Assembly: GCF_900110965.1 (NCBI RefSeq)
Contig: NZ_FOFO01000004.1
Location: forward strand, 56,784 to 120,783
Length of the DNA: 64,000 bases
Reading direction: 5' to 3'
DNA from: Ectothiorhodospira magna
GTDB taxonomy: Bacteria > Pseudomonadota > Gammaproteobacteria > Ectothiorhodospirales > Ectothiorhodospiraceae
A program made the position numbers and the translations under genes. A model generated the notes under the pieces. That model saw only the letters and a list, made by a program, of their open reading frames with translations. It searched no databases and had not been told where the DNA came from. Below are positions 62,067 to 64,000 of the stretch, one piece after another (within the stretch, counting starts at the first letter, position 1; every line of letters starts with the position of its first letter).

Positions 62067-63812
62067 TTAACAGCCTCGACCATACCAAAAATGGTCGCCC
62101 ACGAAGACGTGCTCCACCACCATCTGCACCGAGCACAGACCCCGGTACTCGTTGCTGTCCAGACGATAGGCCAGGTGCATTCGCTCCCGATCCTCTGGCC
62201 AGTCTTCCGGGTCAGCGTTGAAGGCAATACCGGTAATGGCTTCTTCCCCTTCGGGATGGCGCAGACGCAGGCGCAGATGCCTGCCCTTGAGCCAGCGTCG
62301 CTCCAGTACCTCAAACTCACCGTCGAACAAAGGCTCCGGGAATCCCTGCCCCCAGGGACCGCCGGCACGCAAGATCTCGGCAGTCTCCAGGGTCAGTTCC
62401 TGGGGAGACAGGGGGCCATCACTGCAAATCACACCCTCCAGATTCGCCGGATCAACCCACCGGCGCACGGTATCGTCAAACACCTGCTGAAAGGACTCAA
62501 AATGCACCGCCGGCAGGCTCAGACCTGCCGCCATGGCATGGCCACCAAATTTAGTCACCAGGCCCGGATGGGTGGTGGCTATGGCCTCCAGTGCATCTCG
62601 AACATGTAAACCGGGAATGGAACGGGCTGAGCCTTTGAGCAATCCGTCACCGGCATCGGCAAAGGCAATCACGGGGCGATGCAGGCGATCCTTGATACGG
62701 GCGGCGACAATGCCGATCACCCCCTGATGCCAGCTGGGTTCGTACAGGCACAGGCCATGGCTGCCCGCACCGGTCAACCCCCGCTCCAGTAACGGGGCCA
62801 GACTGTCCAGAGCCTGATCCTGCATCTGGGCTTCCACCTCCCGCCGCTCCCGGTTCAGGTCATCCAGTGCCTGGGCCAGGGCCAGGGCATGGACCGGATC
62901 GTCAGTCAGCAGACATTCGATACCTATCCCCATATCGTCCATACGCCCCGCTGCATTCAGGCGAGGGCCGGCGGCAAATCCCAGGTCCGCGGCAACGGTT
63001 CGGGCCAGATTACGGCCCGCCACCTGCAACAGGGCTAAAATCCCCGGCGACGCCTGTCCAGCCCGCATGCGCCGTAATCCCTGGGCCACCAGAATGCGAT
63101 TATTCCGATCCAGGGATACCACGTCTGCCACGGTGCCCAGGGCCACCAGGTCCAGCAAAGTGCCCAGATTAGGCTCGGGGATACCTCGATGCTGAAACCA
63201 GCCCTGTTGGCGCAAGCGGGCGCGCAGGGCCACCATCACATAGAAAATGACCCCGACCCCGGCCAGGGCTTTGCTGGGAAAGGGGTCATCGGGCAGATTA
63301 GGATTGACGATGGCCTCGGCCTCGGGTAGCTTGCTTCCTGGTAAATGATGATCGGTCACCAATACCCGTATACCCCGATTCCGGGCCGCTACCACCCCTT
63401 CCAGACTGGCAATGCCATTGTCTACGGTGATGATCAAATCCGGCTGCCGCTCCACAGCCACCGCCACAATCTCCGGCGTCAGGCCGTAGCCGTACTCAAA
63501 CCGGTTGGGCACCAGATAATCCACCGCCACCGCGCCCATGGCCCGCAGGGCGCGCAGGGCCAAAGCGGTGCTGGTAGCGCCATCGGCGTCAAAGTCCCCG
63601 ATCACTAAAATCCGCTGCTCCTGGATGAGCGCCTGTTCCAGCAAGGCTGTGGCCTGATGGATTCCGCTCAGCGCCTCAAACGGGGCCAGCCCGGAAAGAC
63701 CGTGATCCAGCTCCTGAGGGTCTGGCACTCCCCGGTTTCCGTAGAGTCGGGACAGTAAATCAGCGCCCTTGCTCCCGGTATTTCGGCGTTGTAGTCGCCG
63801 CACTGTCTTCAT
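62067..63812 (-). CDS. recJ: Single-stranded-DNA-specific exonuclease RecJ
   Basis: 5'-3' single-strand exonuclease of 581 residues for recombination and mismatch repair. DHH-family motifs: GDFDADGATST, VDNGIAS, VTDHHLPG, NPNLP; the DHHA1 region contains GGHAMAAGLSL; OB-fold at the end. ATG 63812. The frame above it is open into an unidentified ORF on the same strand to the window end, whose stop would overlap the recJ ATG (ATGA). Confidence 0.97.
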   Translation of the reverse strand: MKTVRRLQRRNTGSKGADLLSRLYGNRGVPDPQELDHGLSGLAPFEALSGIHQATALLEQALIQEQRILVIGDFDADGATSTALALRALRAMGAVAVDYLVPNRFEYGYGLTPEIVAVAVERQPDLIITVDNGIASLEGVVAARNRGIRVLVTDHHLPGSKLPEAEAIVNPNLPDDPFPSKALAGVGVIFYVMVALRARLRQQGWFQHRGIPEPNLGTLLDLVALGTVADVVSLDRNNRILVAQGLRRMRAGQASPGILALLQVAGRNLARTVAADLGFAAGPRLNAAGRMDDMGIGIECLLTDDPVHALALAQALDDLNRERREVEAQMQDQALDSLAPLLERGLTGAGSHGLCLYEPSWHQGVIGIVAARIKDRLHRPVIAFADAGDGLLKGSARSIPGLHVRDALEAIATTHPGLVTKFGGHAMAAGLSLPAVHFESFQQVFDDTVRRWVDPANLEGVICSDGPLSPQELTLETAEILRAGGPWGQGFPEPLFDGEFEVLERRWLKGRHLRLRLRHPEGEEAITGIAFNADPEDWPEDRERMHLAYRLDSNEYRGLCSVQMVVEHVFVGDHFWYGRGC

Positions 63813-64000
63813 GATGAGGTTACCCTTGCAGATTGACTGCTCCGAATTTCATACACGAAAGTGCTGATTCGGTGATTCGATCTCCGTTGATAGCGCCCGG
63901 GTTTGGGCGAGCAACTGGAGTCCTGGTTGAGCAGTCCCAACCGGAGGCGCTCAGTCCGTTCCAGCAAGATCGCCTTGACCCGCTTGAACGGAGTGAACCG
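63813..64000. other. Unassigned sequence at window end
   Basis: 188 bp upstream of recJ. On the minus strand one frame stays open from the window end to a TGA overlapping the recJ start, giving a basic peptide that begins RFTPFKRVKAILLERTERL. I cannot assign a family. It could be the 3' end of a gene or the edge of a mobile element cut by the window. Confidence 0.3.

Noticed and set aside
2..64000. CRISPR arrays, tRNA/rRNA genes, c-di-GMP or other known riboswitches
   Set aside because: No spaced direct repeats, cloverleaf or conserved riboswitch cores were recognised by eye on either strand; a covariance-model search would settle this.

Overview
This is a GC-rich chromosomal stretch from a gammaproteobacterium. 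Three things point to that: the surE-pcm-yqaA-nlpD-rpoS block, a RelA of the gammaproteobacterial type next to tesA/ybbA/ybbP, and a chemotaxis cluster resembling the Pseudomonas Che2 (F7) system. The cytochrome c'/cytochrome b561 pair, a cyanide-insensitive-type bd oxidase and a glutamate dehydrogenase of the NAD-type fold suggest a purple-sulfur-bacterium relative (Chromatiales/Ectothiorhodospiraceae). That placement is inference from family content, not proof. Coding density is very high, with no gene-free stretch over 300 bp. I see no rRNA, tRNA, CRISPR array, prophage or intact insertion sequence.

Layout. 1-4977 (+): c-di-GMP phosphodiesterase (5' cut by the window edge), FIST-domain sensor and soluble hybrid histidine kinase, a likely NosP/NahK-type nitric-oxide and c-di-GMP operon. 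4965-9176 (-): RND efflux pump and its adaptor. 9373-15191 (+): cydA-cydB-cydD-cydC, with an FNR-like box ahead of it. 15266-16979 (+): a small four-cysteine protein and glutamate dehydrogenase. 17006-24907: M17 aminopeptidase, YadGH-type ABC exporter, CHASE-PAS-GGDEF cyclase, EttA, hemerythrin and a DUF2721 membrane protein. 25020-27490 (-): hom-thrC.

27585-40504 (-) is one long signalling cluster: cheY-cheA-cheW-mcp-cheR-cheD-mcp-cheB, then a STAS protein, a receiver/PP2C/anti-sigma-kinase protein and an HD-GYP response regulator. A good sigma-28 promoter lies in front of cheY. A matching sigma-28 promoter precedes the solitary receptor at 58966-60591, so the two loci are probably co-expressed with flagella.

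40750-46381 holds alaC, an Mth938-fold protein and the surE-pcm-yqaA-nlpD-rpoS operon. 46496-48588 (+): smr, an FNR-like regulator and tsaB. 48585-57613 (-): ybbA-ybbP-relA-lipoprotein-dinG/yoaA-truD. 57612-63812: tesA, a HAD phosphatase, a chemoreceptor, cytochrome c', cytochrome b561 and recJ.

Themes. (1) Four c-di-GMP proteins (EAL, GGDEF, HD-GYP and the kinase-linked module) lie close to chemotaxis and RpoS, which fits a planktonic/sessile switch. (2) Several gas-responsive or gas-binding proteins occur: FIST sensor, bd oxidase, hemerythrin, cytochrome c' and an FNR-like factor with one cluster cysteine replaced by serine. (3) The most unusual protein features are a four-fold GYGFF repeat in the CheA linker, a receptor with a CheZ-like DxxxQ motif, a four-cysteine insertion in threonine synthase, and the FNR-like factor.
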